DNA of 64,000 nucleotides, from the NCBI GenBank assembly GCA_022606425.2, contig JAHDVF020000989.1:930001-994000 (forward strand). Reading direction: 5' to 3'. Positions 30,955-41,065 of this stretch are shown one piece after another. The position numbers and the translations under genes were made by a program. This stretch comes from Lepidostoma basale. Its lineage: Eukaryota; Arthropoda; Insecta; Trichoptera; Lepidostomatidae. The notes beneath the pieces were generated by a model. That model did not search any database. It saw nothing but the letters and a program-made list of their open reading frames with translations, and was not told where the DNA came from. The first letter of the stretch is position 1. Each line of letters begins with the position of its first letter.

Positions 30955-31215
30955 CATATTGTTTTGGAAGAAACACTATGATACTTTAACATTATTTACT
31001 GTTAAAACTTACATATAACCTGTAATGATAATACAGATTTTATTATTCACTTTTTGAGTCGTGACACTCAAAATGTAATTACTAAAAAAAATTATATCAC
31101 AGCAGTGTTATAAGTTTTAACAGTTAATATAATTATTATTAATTTTTAAGACATAATAATTAAGCGAAATTAAGGGCGAAAACTATAAGTTCAATATAAT
31201 AGCATTATATATACA
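30955..31215 (-). mobile_element. PLE-like repeat P8, inverted copy
   Basis: Reverse complement of 26440-26725 with about 90% identity by eye, including the ACTTTTTGAGT hairpin. The two copies lie about 4.5 kb apart in opposite orientation. Confidence 0.5.
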
Positions 31216-31890
31216 CGAATATAAGTGTGAACGAAGAGAACTTGGAACAGGTGAGGGAATTTGTGTATTTAGGTAGCATGTTCACAGCAGATGCCCGAAC
31301 GGATAGTGACGTCGAAAGAAGGGTTAGTGCGGGTAACAAAGTGAATGGAGCTTTAAAAATAGTTATTGGAAACAAGAATTTATCAATGAAAGCGAAAACG
31401 GCCGTTCACAATGGAGTTCTGGTCCCAACCCTAATGTATGGAAGCGAAGCATGGAACTGGCAGAAAAAAGATGAGAGCAAAATAAACGCGGTAGAGATGA
31501 GGTCCCTAAGACGTATGTGTAGTAGAACGACATACGACAGAATCTCAAATGCTGATATAAGAAAGGAAAGTAGTGCGAAAGAAGGTATTATGAACAAAAT
31601 TATGAAAGGATCGCTGCGTGAGTTCGGACATATGGAGCGCATGGGTGAAGAAAGAATGGTTAAAAAAGTATACGTGAACGATGTAAACGGAGTACGGAGT
31701 CGAGGCAGACCGAGGAAACATGGCATGACCAATTTAATCAAATTTTATAGGTTCGTCATGTCCGAAGCCGGAAGACTCGCTGTATGAATGTGGAGGAAGC
31801 TAGAAAGGTGTGTCAGGATAGAGTACTGTGGCGGTCCATTCTCTCTGCCTAACCCTGCGGAGAAACGGCGAGATGGTTTGTTGTTGTTGT
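31216..31890 (+). mobile_element. RTE-A' LINE 3' part, (GTT)n tail
   Basis: A 186-codon frame reads MNEENLEQVREFVYLGSMFT, VERRVSAGNKVNGALKIVIG, LMYGSEAWNWQKKDESKINA, MCSRTTYDRISNADIRKESS, VRSRGRPRK. It breaks near 31730 (lost base in KTWHDQ). The tail is TTTGTTGTTGTTGTTGC. Confidence 0.9.
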
Positions 31891-31994
31891 TGCAGTATTA
31901 AATATTGTTTGTTGAACAATGATGTTATTAAATAATCGATATGAATGAAAAAGTCTCTCTTCTAGGAGTTTTATTTAAATTTATTAAAATTAAA

Positions 31995-32165
31995 ATTTCG
32001 TGGGCGAGTAGTGAGTGCATTGACTGCCACCCCGAAGATTCCGGGTTCTGGGTCACACTGTGCTTGGTCTGATGTAGAATTCACGTGACAATAAAATGGC
32101 GATAGATTAGCTAATTATCACATGTCACGAGCTAATTATCACGTGATAGCTATAATACCCTTTAC
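31995..32165 (+). mobile_element. SINE2 fragment
   Basis: GGTTCTGGGTCACACTGTGC, CTGATGTAGAATTCACGTGA, AATGGCGATAGATTAG match the body of SINE2 at 60645-60855. The tRNA-like head is degenerate. Confidence 0.6.
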
Positions 32166-32334
32166 AACGATTTGGCTCATGCTGTCGTGATGTAAAGAGC
32201 GATTCAACAAAATAATAATAATAATTATGAAATGTTTCACATTGTTGGAAATGTTATTTAATGGTGACTTATGCTGCGTACAAAATGAATTAAGAATAAT
32301 TAAAACAGAATGGATTAATAACAAACAACAGTTG

Positions 32335-32475
32335 TTTGTAACACCAGATGATGCCAACCTTGAAACGGCGAAACAGCTGTCGTGACATTCTCAAAAAGTG
32401 TATAATAAAAATAGTGATATAACAGCGTTCTAAATTTTATCAGTAAATAATGTTGAAGTATCATAGTAAACTTAC
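32335..32475 (+). mobile_element. PLE-P7/P8-like repeat with degenerate hammerhead
   Basis: CAGATGA (32345-32351), T, GCC/GGC stem, GAAAC, AGCT loop, GTC (32379-32381), then CTCAAAAAGTG and CAGTAAATAATGTTGAAGTA as in P8. It links the P7-type core to the P8 distal part. Confidence 0.45.
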
Positions 32476-32479
32476 TGTT

Positions 32480-33417
32480 AGATTAAAAAGAAAGGGTTGG
32501 ATTGAGCTGAAAGGGTTGGATGTAGGTGCCAAAATGAGCGGAGTGTCAGTAAGCTGTCTCTTGTATGCGGATGACGCTGTCCTACTTGCTGACAACGAGC
32601 ATGAACTACAAGTCCTGGTGAATTGTATGTATGAGGTATGCATGCGAAATGATCTGATGATGAATGTTAATAAGTCCAAGGTAATGATTTTTGAAAAGGA
32701 AGAAACCATGACAGTCTGCAACATTAGCGTGAATGGTGAAAATTTGGAGCAAGTAGTTGAGTTTGTGTATTTAGGTAGTATGTTTACAAGAGATGGGAGA
32801 GTGGAGAGGGATATTGAAAGAAGGGTTGGGGCAGGCAACAAAGTGAATGGTGCACTTAAAGTTGTCATCGCAAACAAAAACCTATCCAAAAAAGCTAGAA
32901 TGGCAGTGCAAAATGGTGTTCTTCTACCGACCCTTATGTATGGAAGCGAAGCATGGAACTGGCAAAGGAAGGATGAAAGTAGAATAAATGCAGTAGAAAT
33001 GAGATCTCTTAGACGAATGTGTGGATATTCTGTGTATGATAGAGTGTCGAATGAAAATATAAGAAGTGAATGCGGTGCGAATGATGGTGTCATGAACAAA
33101 ATAATGAAAGGATCATTAAGATGGTTTGGACATATGGAAAGAATGAATGAAGAAAGAATGGTAAAAAAATTATATGTTAATGATGTAAATGGTACCAGAA
33201 ATAGAGGAAGACCGAAAAACGTGGCACGATCAAATAAATCAAATATTGAATGTCGGCCATGTGAGGAGTCAGAGAAATCGACGCGCGTGCATGACACGAT
33301 GTATGAATGTTGAGGAAGCGAGAGAAATATGTCAGGAAAGAAAGGTGTGGCAGTCCATTCTTTCTGCCTACCCCTTCGGGGAGACGGCGTGATGGTTAGT
33401 TAGTTAGTTAGTTAGTT
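32480..33417 (+). mobile_element. RTE-A LINE, 3' 0.9 kb with YADD and long open frame
   Basis: A 287-codon frame (32450-33313) contains SCLLYADDAVLLAD (YADD at 32564-32575), YLGSMFTRDGRVERDIERRV, SEAWNWQRKDESRINAVEMR and LRWFGHMERMNEERMVKKLY. A small deletion near 33214 shifts the frame in GRPRKTW; the remainder (WHDQINQILNV, RACMTRCMNVEE, GETA) is intact in the other frame. It ends in the hairpin, GGCGTGATGG and four or five TTAG units. The 5' two thirds (endonuclease, most of RT) are missing. One of the youngest-looking copies. Confidence 0.9.
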
Positions 33418-33645
33418 AAAAAACTTAGTTTTATGTATCACAATTGTATTTTTTTATTTTACGCGACAGCGGTTTCGTCAACCTATGTTGACATCATCAG
33501 GTGTTACAATAATATATCAAATGTCAAATAAAAAAAATACATTTGATATATTATTGTAACACCTGATGGTGTCAACATAGGTTGACGAAACAGCTGTCGC
33601 GTAAAATGAAAATACAATTTTGATACATAAACCAAAGTTTTTTAA
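33418..33645. mobile_element. PLE-P7 terminal repeats, inverted pair (foldback)
   Basis: Arms of about 105 bp are near-perfect complements around CAAATAAAAAAAAT. It starts right at the TTAG tail of the RTE-A copy. Each arm holds a hammerhead-like core. Confidence 0.7.
33465..33500 (-). ncRNA. Hammerhead-ribozyme-like core (P7, minus arm)
   Basis: Minus strand: CTGATGA, T, stem II GTCAAC/GTTGAC around ATAG (6 bp perfect), GAAAC, CGCT loop, GTC. Stem I is weak (C-G, then mismatches). The plus arm at 33563-33598 has CTGATGG instead. Confidence 0.5.
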
Positions 33646-33705
33646 TCTAACAGTTTATAATGTTAAAGTATCATAGTATTTCGGCCAAAACAATGGACTA
33701 TTTAA

Positions 33706-34007
33706 CCGCCCTACCTTTGGGTTATTTCCCGAGAAACGTGCAAAAAAAATAGTTTTTTTTATTAATGTAATATAATTTTATATTAATTGTATTTTTTTAA
33801 ATTACAAAACGTCAAATACTTGGCCGCACACTTCACCTGCCCCTTGTAAAACTTCTACTCGAGTGTTGTTGGCACACGCGCGTATCCTTAACAGTTTGTA
33901 CATTTTAGGTACATTACGTTTTATCAAGCGCGTACGTGATACGGGATGGCGCAGAATGGTACAGTCACAGTGAACGTATCACGTACGTTCAAATACGTAG
34001 GGTGGTT
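33706..34007. mobile_element. piggyBac-like MITE, copy 1
   Basis: Ends CCGCCCTACCT and ACGTAGGGTGG with TTAA at 33702-33705 and, offset by two T, at 34008-34011. Internal sequence matches 38428-38755. On both sides the flank is CGGCCAAAACAATGGACTAT, a 20-bp direct repeat that is not part of the MITE. Confidence 0.65.
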
Positions 34008-34077
34008 TTAAGTATAGTGTTTCGGCCAAAACAATGGACTATTCCACATTTGTTAAAGTTTTTACATTTTTTTTACT

Positions 34078-34250
34078 TAACTAACTAACTAACTAACCAT
34101 CACGCCGTCTCCCCGAAAGGGTAGGCAGAAAGAATGGACTGTCACACTTTTACTGATGCGGCACTCCATCCTTTTCTTTTCGCCCCGCGGGGGACGCGGT
34201 GTGATGGGTTGCGTACCTCATCACCACCAAAAAGCATCTCCCGCATTTTT
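34078..34250 (-). mobile_element. A-partner retroposon 3' end
   Basis: CTAA tail, shared end, then GGTGTGATGGGTTGCG and CATCACCACC. Truncated at 34250. Confidence 0.8.
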
Positions 34251-34499
34251 TACTTAATGTTTAGAATAATAAAAAATGGACTAGTCTACTGGCATCTATT
34301 TGGATATTCTTCAGATTTTGGTTACGTGGAAGCTGTTGATTGACCTTTAACGTAACCTCACGGCTAACCCCAGGGTCAAAACTTTTATTCTTCAGACGGA
34401 GCTTCAAAACGTTATCAGCACTAATTCACCAAGACTTATTTCCACCATTTCATCTTTTTAATAAATCAAAAACAAATTTGAGGATTTTTCTATTTTATT

Positions 34500-34820
34500 A
34501 AAATTTACCATTATTCTTTCCTCATTCATTCGTTCCATATTTCCAAACCATCCTAATGATCCTTTCATTATCTTGTTCATAACACCATCATTCGTATCGC
34601 GTTCACATCTTATATTTTCATTCGACTCACTATCATACACAGAGTATCCACACATTCGTCTAAGATATCTCATTTCTACCGCATTTATTCTACTTTCATT
34701 CTTCTTTTGCCAGTTTAATGTTTCGCTTCCATACATAAGGGCCGGTAGAAGAACACCATTGTGCACTGCCATTCTAGCTTTTTTGGATAGGTTTTGTTTG
34801 CGATGACAACTTTAAGTGCA
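34500..34820 (-). mobile_element. RTE-A LINE internal fragment
   Basis: Minus strand reads MAVHNGVLLPALMYGSETLN, RYLRRMCGYSVYDSESNENI and MKGSLGWFGNMERMNEER. No tail. Confidence 0.85.
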
Positions 34821-34869
34821 CCATTATAATAAATATTACGAATAATATAATTAATAATAATATAATCTT

Positions 34870-35352
34870 CAATATTATTTCAAAGTTCTTGCTGGTTAAG
34901 TGCCTAATTACAGCTAATTTAAAAAACGGCGGATACGTGTAACATAAATTAAATAAACACAAAAGTCCGGATCGTCCATGTCAACATGTGCAACATCGAA
35001 AAAAACATTACGTGTTATTACATTATGTGCGAAATTAAAAAAAAAAAAAAAACGATGGATTCGTGGAACATAAATTAAATAGACAATATGTGCACCATCT
35101 AAAAATTTGGTGTAAAATTATTTTTATTTTGTTATTTTATTTTATATCACTGTATTTTATATAATTTGTTTTAGATTTATTTTGTGGGTGTAAGGCGATC
35201 GAAGTGTGCGCGGGAGATGCCTATTGGTGATCACACCGCGTCTCCCGCGGAGCGAAAAGAGAAGGATGGAGTGCCGCATCAGTAAAAGTGTGACAGTCCA
35301 TTCTTTCTGCCTACCTTTTCGGGGAGACGGCGTGATGGTTAGTTAGTTAGAA
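34870..35352 (+). mobile_element. A-partner retroposon, internally rearranged
   Basis: GTTAAGTGCCTAATTA, GTCCGGATCGTCCATG and GCGCGGGAGATGCCTATTGG identify it. A stretch around AACATAAATTAAATA is duplicated (34940-34955, 35067-35082), and the GATGAGGTTCGCAACCC block is deleted. It ends in the shared tail and TTAG. Confidence 0.75.
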
Positions 35353-35359
35353 TGAATAA

Positions 35360-35475
35360 TGATAAATATTTTTTTATGAATTAAAACACTGTTGTTTCCA
35401 CCTTTGATTTTATTTTTCTCGGCATGTTTCGAAAGCATTACACCTTTATCACCAGAAGAGCGATATAAACTTAAC
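35360..35475 (-). mobile_element. PLE-P2 terminal repeat, single arm
   Basis: TTTATTTTTCTCGGCATG, TTTCGAAAGC and CACCTTTATCACCAGAAG; on the minus strand a CTGGTGA...GAAAC arrangement, more decayed than at 24328. Confidence 0.5.
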
Positions 35476-35668
35476 TAACTAACTAACCATCACGCCTTCT
35501 CCCCAAAAGGGTAGGCAGAAAGAATGGACTGCCACACTTTAACCGATGCGGCGCTCCATCCTTCTCTTTTCGCCCCCGCGAGAGTCGGCCTCTAGGCATC
35601 TCCCGTGCATACTTCGATTGTCCAACATCCACAAAACTAATCTAAAACAAATAATATAAAATATATAT
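35476..35668 (-). mobile_element. A-partner retroposon 3' end
   Basis: CTAA tail, shared end and partial body; it stops at about 35665, where a plus-strand RTE-A fragment begins. Confidence 0.75.
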
Positions 35669-35905
35669 ATGTTAACGATGTAAATGGAACCAGAAATAGA
35701 GGAAGACCGAGGAAAACGTGGCACGATCAAATAAATCAAATATTGAATGTCGGCAACGTGAGGAGTCAGAGAAATCGACGCGCGTGCATGACACGATGTA
35801 TGGATGTTGAGGAAGCGAGAGAAATATGTCAGGAAAGAAAAGTGTGGCAGTCCATTCTTTCTGCCTACACCTTCGGGGAGACGGCGTGATGGTTAGTGAG
35901 TCAGT
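35669..35905 (+). mobile_element. RTE-A LINE 3' end
   Basis: VNDVNGTRNRGRPRKTWHDQ, INQILNVGNVRSQRNRRACM, MDVEEAREICQERKVWQ, then GGCGTGATGGTTAGTGAG. Confidence 0.85.
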
Positions 35906-35949
35906 TTTAGTTTTCATCCTATTAGTACAAACTCTCATTTCAAACAATC

Positions 35950-36255
35950 AAACAAAAAAAACATCACGCCGTTTACCCGCAGGGGTAGGCAAATCGAATG
36001 GACCGCCACACTATTCTATCCTGGCAAACCTCTCTAGCTTCCTCCACATTCATACAAAGAGTCATACACGCACGTCGATTCCTCCGACTTCTAACATGAC
36101 CAACCTTTAAAATTTGATTAATTTGGTCATGCCATGTTTTCCTCGACTCCGTACCCCATTTACACCATTAACGTATACTTTCTTAACCATTCTTTCTCCA
36201 TCCATGCGTTCCATATGTCCGAACCAACGCAGCGATCCTATCGTAATTTTGTTCT
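35950..36255 (-). mobile_element. RTE-A' LINE 3' end
   Basis: Tail AAACAATCAAACAAAAAA, then minus-strand CLPLRVNGVM-type hairpin region, RACMTLCMNVEEAREVCQD and WHDQINQILKVGHV with a small deletion in the GRPRK block. Confidence 0.8.
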
Positions 36256-36630
36256 CTCATTTCAATGTTTTCTTTATAAACTGTTTTGCCTGTATGAGGC
36301 CATGTCCAAACGCGAATTTAAATGTATCTGAATTGAATATTGTTTAAACACAACTTTCAGTTTAATTGCAATTGCTCCAGACAGTATCGTTTTATATATA
36401 GGCGGAAATATCTTTGAGAATTTCTGAGAACTTCAGACCACCCAATGGTCGTCTCAAAACAATGCAATGTTTGCGTATTTATGTACGTTATATATTACAA
36501 TGTATAATATATAAGAACGTTATATAAAGGAGGTAACTTTAACTAAATACATGCTTCAGATGTGAATATTAATATGGTTTTATTTTTCTAAATAGTATCG
36601 GCTTTCCGTCGATATATCGGGACCGGGAAC
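36256..36630. other. No gene recognised
   Basis: AT-rich; no family or frame recognised. Confidence 0.35.
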
Positions 36631-36634
36631 GAGA

Positions 36635-36770
36635 AAGGTCGGGCGTGCATATCACGATGTGTGAATGTAGAAGAGGCGCGAGAATTATGCCAGGATAGAA
36701 CACTGTTGCGATCCATCCTCTCTACCTACCCCTCCGGAGAAACGGCGTGACGGTTAGTTAGTTAGTTAGA
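36635..36770 (+). mobile_element. RTE-A LINE extreme 3' end
   Basis: GRACISRCVNVEEARELCQD and a GCGTGACGG tail with three TTAG units. It adjoins an opposite-strand RTE-A fragment at 36772. Confidence 0.8.
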
Positions 36771-36771
36771 T

Positions 36772-37235
36772 TCATTTGGTCATGCCATGTCTTCCATGAT
36801 TTTCCTCGTTTTCTTTTTCCATTCGCACTACTTGTATATTTTTTTTTACCATTCTTCCCTCATCCATTCGTTCCATATGTCCAAACCATCTTAGTGACCC
36901 TTTCTTCATTTTGTTTATCACGCATTCATCCGCCTTGCATTCCTTTCTTACTTCATCATTAGATATTCTATCATACATTGTTTTTCCGCACATCCTTCTT
37001 TGTGACCTCATTTCTACAGCATGTATTTTACTTTCATCCTTCTTCTGCCAACTCCAAGCTTCACTTCCATACATAAGGGTCGGCACTAGAACTCCACTGT
37101 GCACTGCCATCTTTGCTTCAGTCCATATATTTCTATTTGCGGTAATGACTTTGAGTGCACCATTTATTTTGTTACCAGCTCCAACCCTTCTTCCGATATC
37201 TTTATTTATATATCTCCATTTTTCCATCTGTTATC
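36772..37235 (-). mobile_element. RTE-A LINE internal fragment
   Basis: A 151-codon minus frame reads DIGRRVGAGNKINGALKVIT, MAVHSGVLVPTLMYGSEAWS, MRSQRRMCGKTMYDRISNDE and MKKGSLRWFGHMERMDEGRM. The 3' tail is missing. Confidence 0.85.
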
Positions 37236-37259
37236 AAAAAAAAAAATAATGATTAAAAC

Positions 37260-37350
37260 TAGAGAAGCTAAGTATTTATTTATTTTAATTTCACTTAGGT
37301 TTATGGATTCGAACGGTTTCAGTAGCTCGCTGCCATCTTCTGGTACCTAT
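37260..37350 (-). mobile_element. PLE-P5 terminal repeat fragment
   Basis: Minus strand: CCAGAAGATGGCAGCGAGCT, ACTGAAACCGTTCGAATCC. The CTGANGA box is replaced by CAGAAGA in this family. Confidence 0.5.
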
Positions 37351-37372
37351 ATCAAAGCTCGTTTGGCTTATA

Positions 37373-37688
37373 TAGGGTGTTTTTTTTAGAGGTTTGGTTT
37401 TTAAACTGGCAAGATTGTTTTTATAGACTGTCAATTTGACAGTTGATAGTTGATTTGTAGTCAATACATTTTGCCATTTTACTATGTTGCTCGATAAAGT
37501 TGTCGAAAATTGGACTTCACGATTGCGCTTCATTCGAGCTAGCCGTGGCGCTTATACGCCCAAAATCATATTTAAACAACAATGGCATAAAATTATCTAT
37601 AAAATAAAGCCAATATCATAGACATTAACATTATTTTAATATGGTTTTTATCAGTTTGAATTTGCATACCTCTAAAAAAACAACCTTA
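37373..37688. mobile_element. TA-flanked MITE, TIR TAGGGTGTTTTTTTTAGAGG
   Basis: Left end TAGGGTGTTTTTTTTAGAGG; right end CCTCTAAAAAAACAACCTTA is its imperfect inverse. TA flanks both sides (37371-37372, 37689-37690). 316 bp, no coding part; Tc1/mariner-like by target only. Confidence 0.6.
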
Positions 37689-37699
37689 TACACATTGTT

Positions 37700-37825
37700 A
37701 TGTAAAGGGTGTTTTTTTGATGAAATGATAATGGTGGGGGTTGAAGTTTAATGCTTCTATAATTAAAGTGCCATTGTTGTTTAAATATGATTGCTTCTAT
37801 AATTAGTGGCACTATCAAATCTATC
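37700..37825. repeat. MITE-like repeat with internal copies
   Basis: AGGGTGTTTTTTTGATGAAA start, direct repeat of TGCTTCTATAATTA (37761, 37793) and an inverted match of TTGTTTAAATATGATT to 37565-37582 in the neighbouring MITE. Probably a related, broken copy. Confidence 0.4.
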
Positions 37826-37990
37826 AAATATTAAATGTCGGCCAAGTGAGGAGTCTGAGAAATTGACATGAGTGTATGAAACGGTGTATTAATGTAAAGA
37901 AATCCAGAGAGTATGTCAGAAAAGATCAGTGTGGCGGTCCATCTGCCTACGCCTTCAGCGAGACGGCATGATAATTAGTTACTTAGTTTT
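37826..37990 (+). mobile_element. RTE-A LINE 3' end
   Basis: Starts TATCAAATATTAAATGTCGG, shows the CMKRCINVKKSRE-type block and ends GGCATGATAATTAGTTACTT. Confidence 0.75.
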
Positions 37991-37999
37991 AAGCTTTTG

Positions 38000-38427
38000 C
38001 AAATGGCGTTATGGAAGAACCTCAAACTCAGAAGAATTGGATAAGTGTGAACCCATCCCTTCTTATCTGCAAACTATCGATAACCATTAGAAGATTAGTT
38101 GAGCCAAAGCATTCCCCTTGTACAAATTTCGGGGATCGAGCGTTTGCGGTAGCCAGTCCTTGGAACAATCTTCCTTCACACCTCAGATGCATAAATAATC
38201 CGACAGACTTCAGATCTAAGTTGAAAACCCATATTTTTCATATTTCATACCCAATTTAAAACCTGCATATTTTGTTCTATTATACTTTCTAACCGATCGC
38301 GAATATCAATCAGATGCAACGTTCATATTTAGATTTAAAACACGTCTTAATGCGCCCTTGAGGTGATTACATCACAAAAACGGCGCTTTAAAAGTTAGCA
38401 TTTTATTATTATTATTATTATTATTAA
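38000..38427 (+). mobile_element. L2/CR1-like LINE 3' end, (TTA)n tail
   Basis: An 82-codon frame (38011-38259) reads FGDRAFAVASPWNNLPSHLR and FRSKLKTHIFHISYPI, a characteristic C-terminus of L2/CR1-group pol. The 3' end is GCCCTTGAGGTGATTACATC, CGGCGCTTTAAAAGTTAG and (TTA)n. The reversed relative is at 50835-51235. Confidence 0.75.
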
Positions 38428-38755
38428 CTGCCCTACCTTTGGGTTATTTTCCGTGAAACGTGTAAAAAACAAGCAGGTTTTTTATTAATGAAATTTAATT
38501 ATTATATATAGGTACTAATTTTATTTTTATAAATTACGAAACGTCAAATACTCGACTGCACACTGCGCCTGCCCCTTGTAAAACTAACATACTTGTGAAG
38601 ACTTGTACACAAGTGTTGTTGGCACACGCGCGTATTCCTAACAGTTTGTACATTTTAGGTACATTGCTTTTTCTCAAGCGCGTACGTGATACGGGATAGC
38701 GCAGAATGGTACAGTCAAATTGAACGTATCACGTACGTTCAAGTAGGTAGGGTGG
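38428..38755. mobile_element. piggyBac-like MITE, copy 2 (TTAA flanks)
   Basis: Perfect TTAA at 38424-38427 and 38756-38759. Ends CTGCCCTACCT and AGGTAGGGTGG. Inside it has GCGCGTACGTGATACGGGAT and TGAACGTATCACGTACGTTC. 328 bp; the internal part shows no transposase. Confidence 0.75.
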
Positions 38756-38759
38756 TTAA

Positions 38760-38838
38760 CCAGTTTGCCCAGGGGATCGAATTGAACCGAAGACATTTTG
38801 ATCCAGATGCCGTTCTGTTACCACTACACTATCGATGC
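38760..38838 (-). mobile_element. tRNA-like SINE head fragment
   Basis: Minus strand has TAGTGTAGTGG (box A-like) and GGTTCAATTCG (box B-like) 34 bp apart. The stems do not fold into a good tRNA. It differs from SINE1 and SINE2. Confidence 0.45.
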
Positions 38839-39260
38839 TGAGAATTTTATGAATCTCAAAATTCTCACGGGATACACGAAAACGTTTAAATTTTGTTATT
38901 TTAAATTAATATTTGATTTTCGAAGTGCTGCTTTTGTTTTTGGTTTCGCCAAACTTTGACATACGGAGACAGTTTCTTTTGTTAAGCGATAATCGCTCTC
39001 AAAGACCGTTAAATCCCACGAGAGTGTTTTGTTTTGCGTAAAAAAAAACAATTGACTACCGTCATGGCGAAAATAAACATTTCTGTCCCCTAGAGATCTC
39101 AGTAAAGGATTTATTTTTACCATATTTGACAACAAAATATGTAAATACGAACAAATATCGTTGACATGTCAATATGTGAATTTTTGACACACACTTTAAA
39201 CTGTCAATCAACCAAATATGCTTGTATCATCACTCTATTTTGCTTTTCCTAATTTAAAAA
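38839..39260. other. No gene; hairpin near start
   Basis: TGAGAATTTT/AAAATTCTCA form a perfect 10-bp stem at 38838-38866. Otherwise no family or frame recognised. Confidence 0.4.
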
Positions 39261-39261
39261 C

Positions 39262-39692
39262 GAACTAACTAATTAACCATCACGCTTTCTTACCGGAGGG
39301 GTAGGCAGAAATAATGGACCACCATATTGTTCTGTCCTAACACATTTCTCTCGGTTTCCTCTGCATCGTGTCACGAACGCACGTCGATTTCTCCGACTCC
39401 TTACGTGACCGACGTTTAATAATTGATTGATTTGATCGTGCCACGTTTTGCTCTATACTTTCTTAACCATTCTTTCTCCATCCATGCGCTTTATAAGTCC
39501 GAACCAACGAGCAACCCTTTTATAATTTTTTCGAATACATTCTTCCGCTCTATATTCCTTTTTTATATCAGCATTTGAAAATCTTTCGTAAATCGTTCTA
39601 GCACACATACGTCTTAAAAACCTCTTCTCTTCTGGATTTATTCTGCTTTCATACATAAGGATCGGTAAAAGAATACCATTGTGCACTGCCAT
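39262..39692 (-). mobile_element. RTE-A LINE 3' end, internally deleted
   Basis: CTAA-type tail, hairpin region, then minus-strand MAVHNGILLPILMYESRINP, RRMCARTIYERFSNADIKKE and ARWFGLIKRMDGERM. The WNWQKKDE and GRPRK segments are partly lost. Confidence 0.8.
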
Positions 39693-39839
39693 TTTAAAAC
39701 TGTTAAAATATAAATATTTTATTCTTACATATTTTTAAATACTTAGTATGCAACACTCACTTTATTCAAAAAATAATAATAAAATTTCTAGCTTCGTTCA
39801 CGTCGTTTGCATATACGAGTACTTTACTAATATGAAAGT

Positions 39840-40055
39840 AAAATATGTTTTTTTTTTTACTTTTGAGTTTATTTTTCTCGACTTGTTTCGAAGGCTTTAT
39901 ACCTTCACCATCAAGAGGACGATATAAACTTTTTCAGGAAAAAAAAATTATATCATTCTCCCGATGATGAAGGTGTAAAACTTTCGAAACGTGTTAAGAA
40001 AAATAAACTCGATAGCGAAAAATAAAAGTTTTTTTTAAATTCATAAAAAAGGGTC
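39840..40055. mobile_element. PLE-P2 terminal repeats, inverted pair
   Basis: Minus arm at 39850-39930, plus arm at 39950-40050 with CCGATGA (39961-39967), stem II, GAAAC and GTT. Same family as 24255-24485. Confidence 0.65.
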
Positions 40056-40120
40056 ATTAGGGAATTCCGCGGAGTTAACGCTTCAAAATTTTCCAATAAA
40101 AATTCTAAATTAGTAATATA

Positions 40121-40841
40121 TTAGGTCCTTACATATGAAATTGGCGTTTTGTATGGGAGGAACATAAAGTTGATTTTTTTTAAATATAATATATTTATTT
40201 AATCAAAGTATGTACCATTGCTATCTATGCACTTTTGCCATCTCATAGGTAGTTCATCGATCCCTTTACTAAAAAAAATATTTGGACGGGAATCAATAAA
40301 ATCTTTGAAGTCGGTTTGGACTGCCCCATCGGAGTTAATTTTTTTCCCTTGCAAGAAGTTATCCAAATTTAGAAAAAAATAGTAATCTATGGGGGCAAGG
40401 TCCGGAGAGTACGGTGGATGTCTTAGACATTCCAATTGAAGCTCTTCTAATTTGGTAGCCGTCTGTTGTGCAGTGTGTGGTCTAGCGTTATCATGAAGCA
40501 GCAGTGGCCTAGAGCGATTAACCAGCCTAGGTTGTTTAGCAGCTAGCTTTTCCATCATGGTTTGCAAGTTGCTGACAATAGACATCTGCCGTAATCGTCT
40601 GGCCAGATTTAAGAAAGCTGTAGTGAACGACACCAGCACTAGTCCACCAAACGCTCACAAGTAACTTTTTTGGAGTCAATTTTCGCTTCGGGCATGGATT
40701 GGCTGGTTCGGCAGGGTTCAGCCATTGCGATGAGCGCTTCCGATTATCATACAGGATCCACTTTTCATCACAGGTAATGATTCGATTCAAAATCCCTTCA
40801 TTATTGTGCCGGTTGAGTAATGCAACGCAGCAGTCAACGCG
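40121..40841 (-). mobile_element. Mariner (cecropia type) copy 2, truncated
   Basis: Starts at TTAGGTCCTTACATATG (TA at 40119-40120) and runs into the transposase on the minus strand: NRIITCDEKWILYDNRKRSS, then a frameshift (extra A near 40565), LLLHDNARPHTAQQTATKLE, SPDLAPIDYYFF and MRWQKCIDSNGTYFD. It breaks off at about 40841, so the HTH half and the other TIR are missing. All three catalytic Asp codons are present. Confidence 0.9.
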
Positions 40842-40969
40842 ACTATTTATTTAATTTCCCAAGTAATTACTTAGTGACATAATGTTTATCGCACCTATGT
40901 CACAATAATAACATAGAAAAATCTCACATAATTGTATGAATTAAAAAGAAAATATTGATATAATTAAAT

Positions 40970-41065
40970 AAAACGATGTTTATAACTACATCCACTTTTG
41001 TCTTTATTTCGACAGCGACCGGTTTTGCCAGGCTTGCTGGCATCGACAGACTGGTGACACTATTG
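40970..41065 (-). mobile_element. PLE-P3 terminal repeat, single arm
   Basis: ACATCCACTTTTGTCTTTAT, CGACAGCGACCGGTTTTG and GCTGGCATCGACAGACTGG: same order as 1285-1357, single orientation. Confidence 0.6.

Noticed and set aside
32461..33297. 278-codon minus-strand open frame
   Set aside because: It is the antisense shadow of the RTE-A frame on the plus strand and has no domain of its own.
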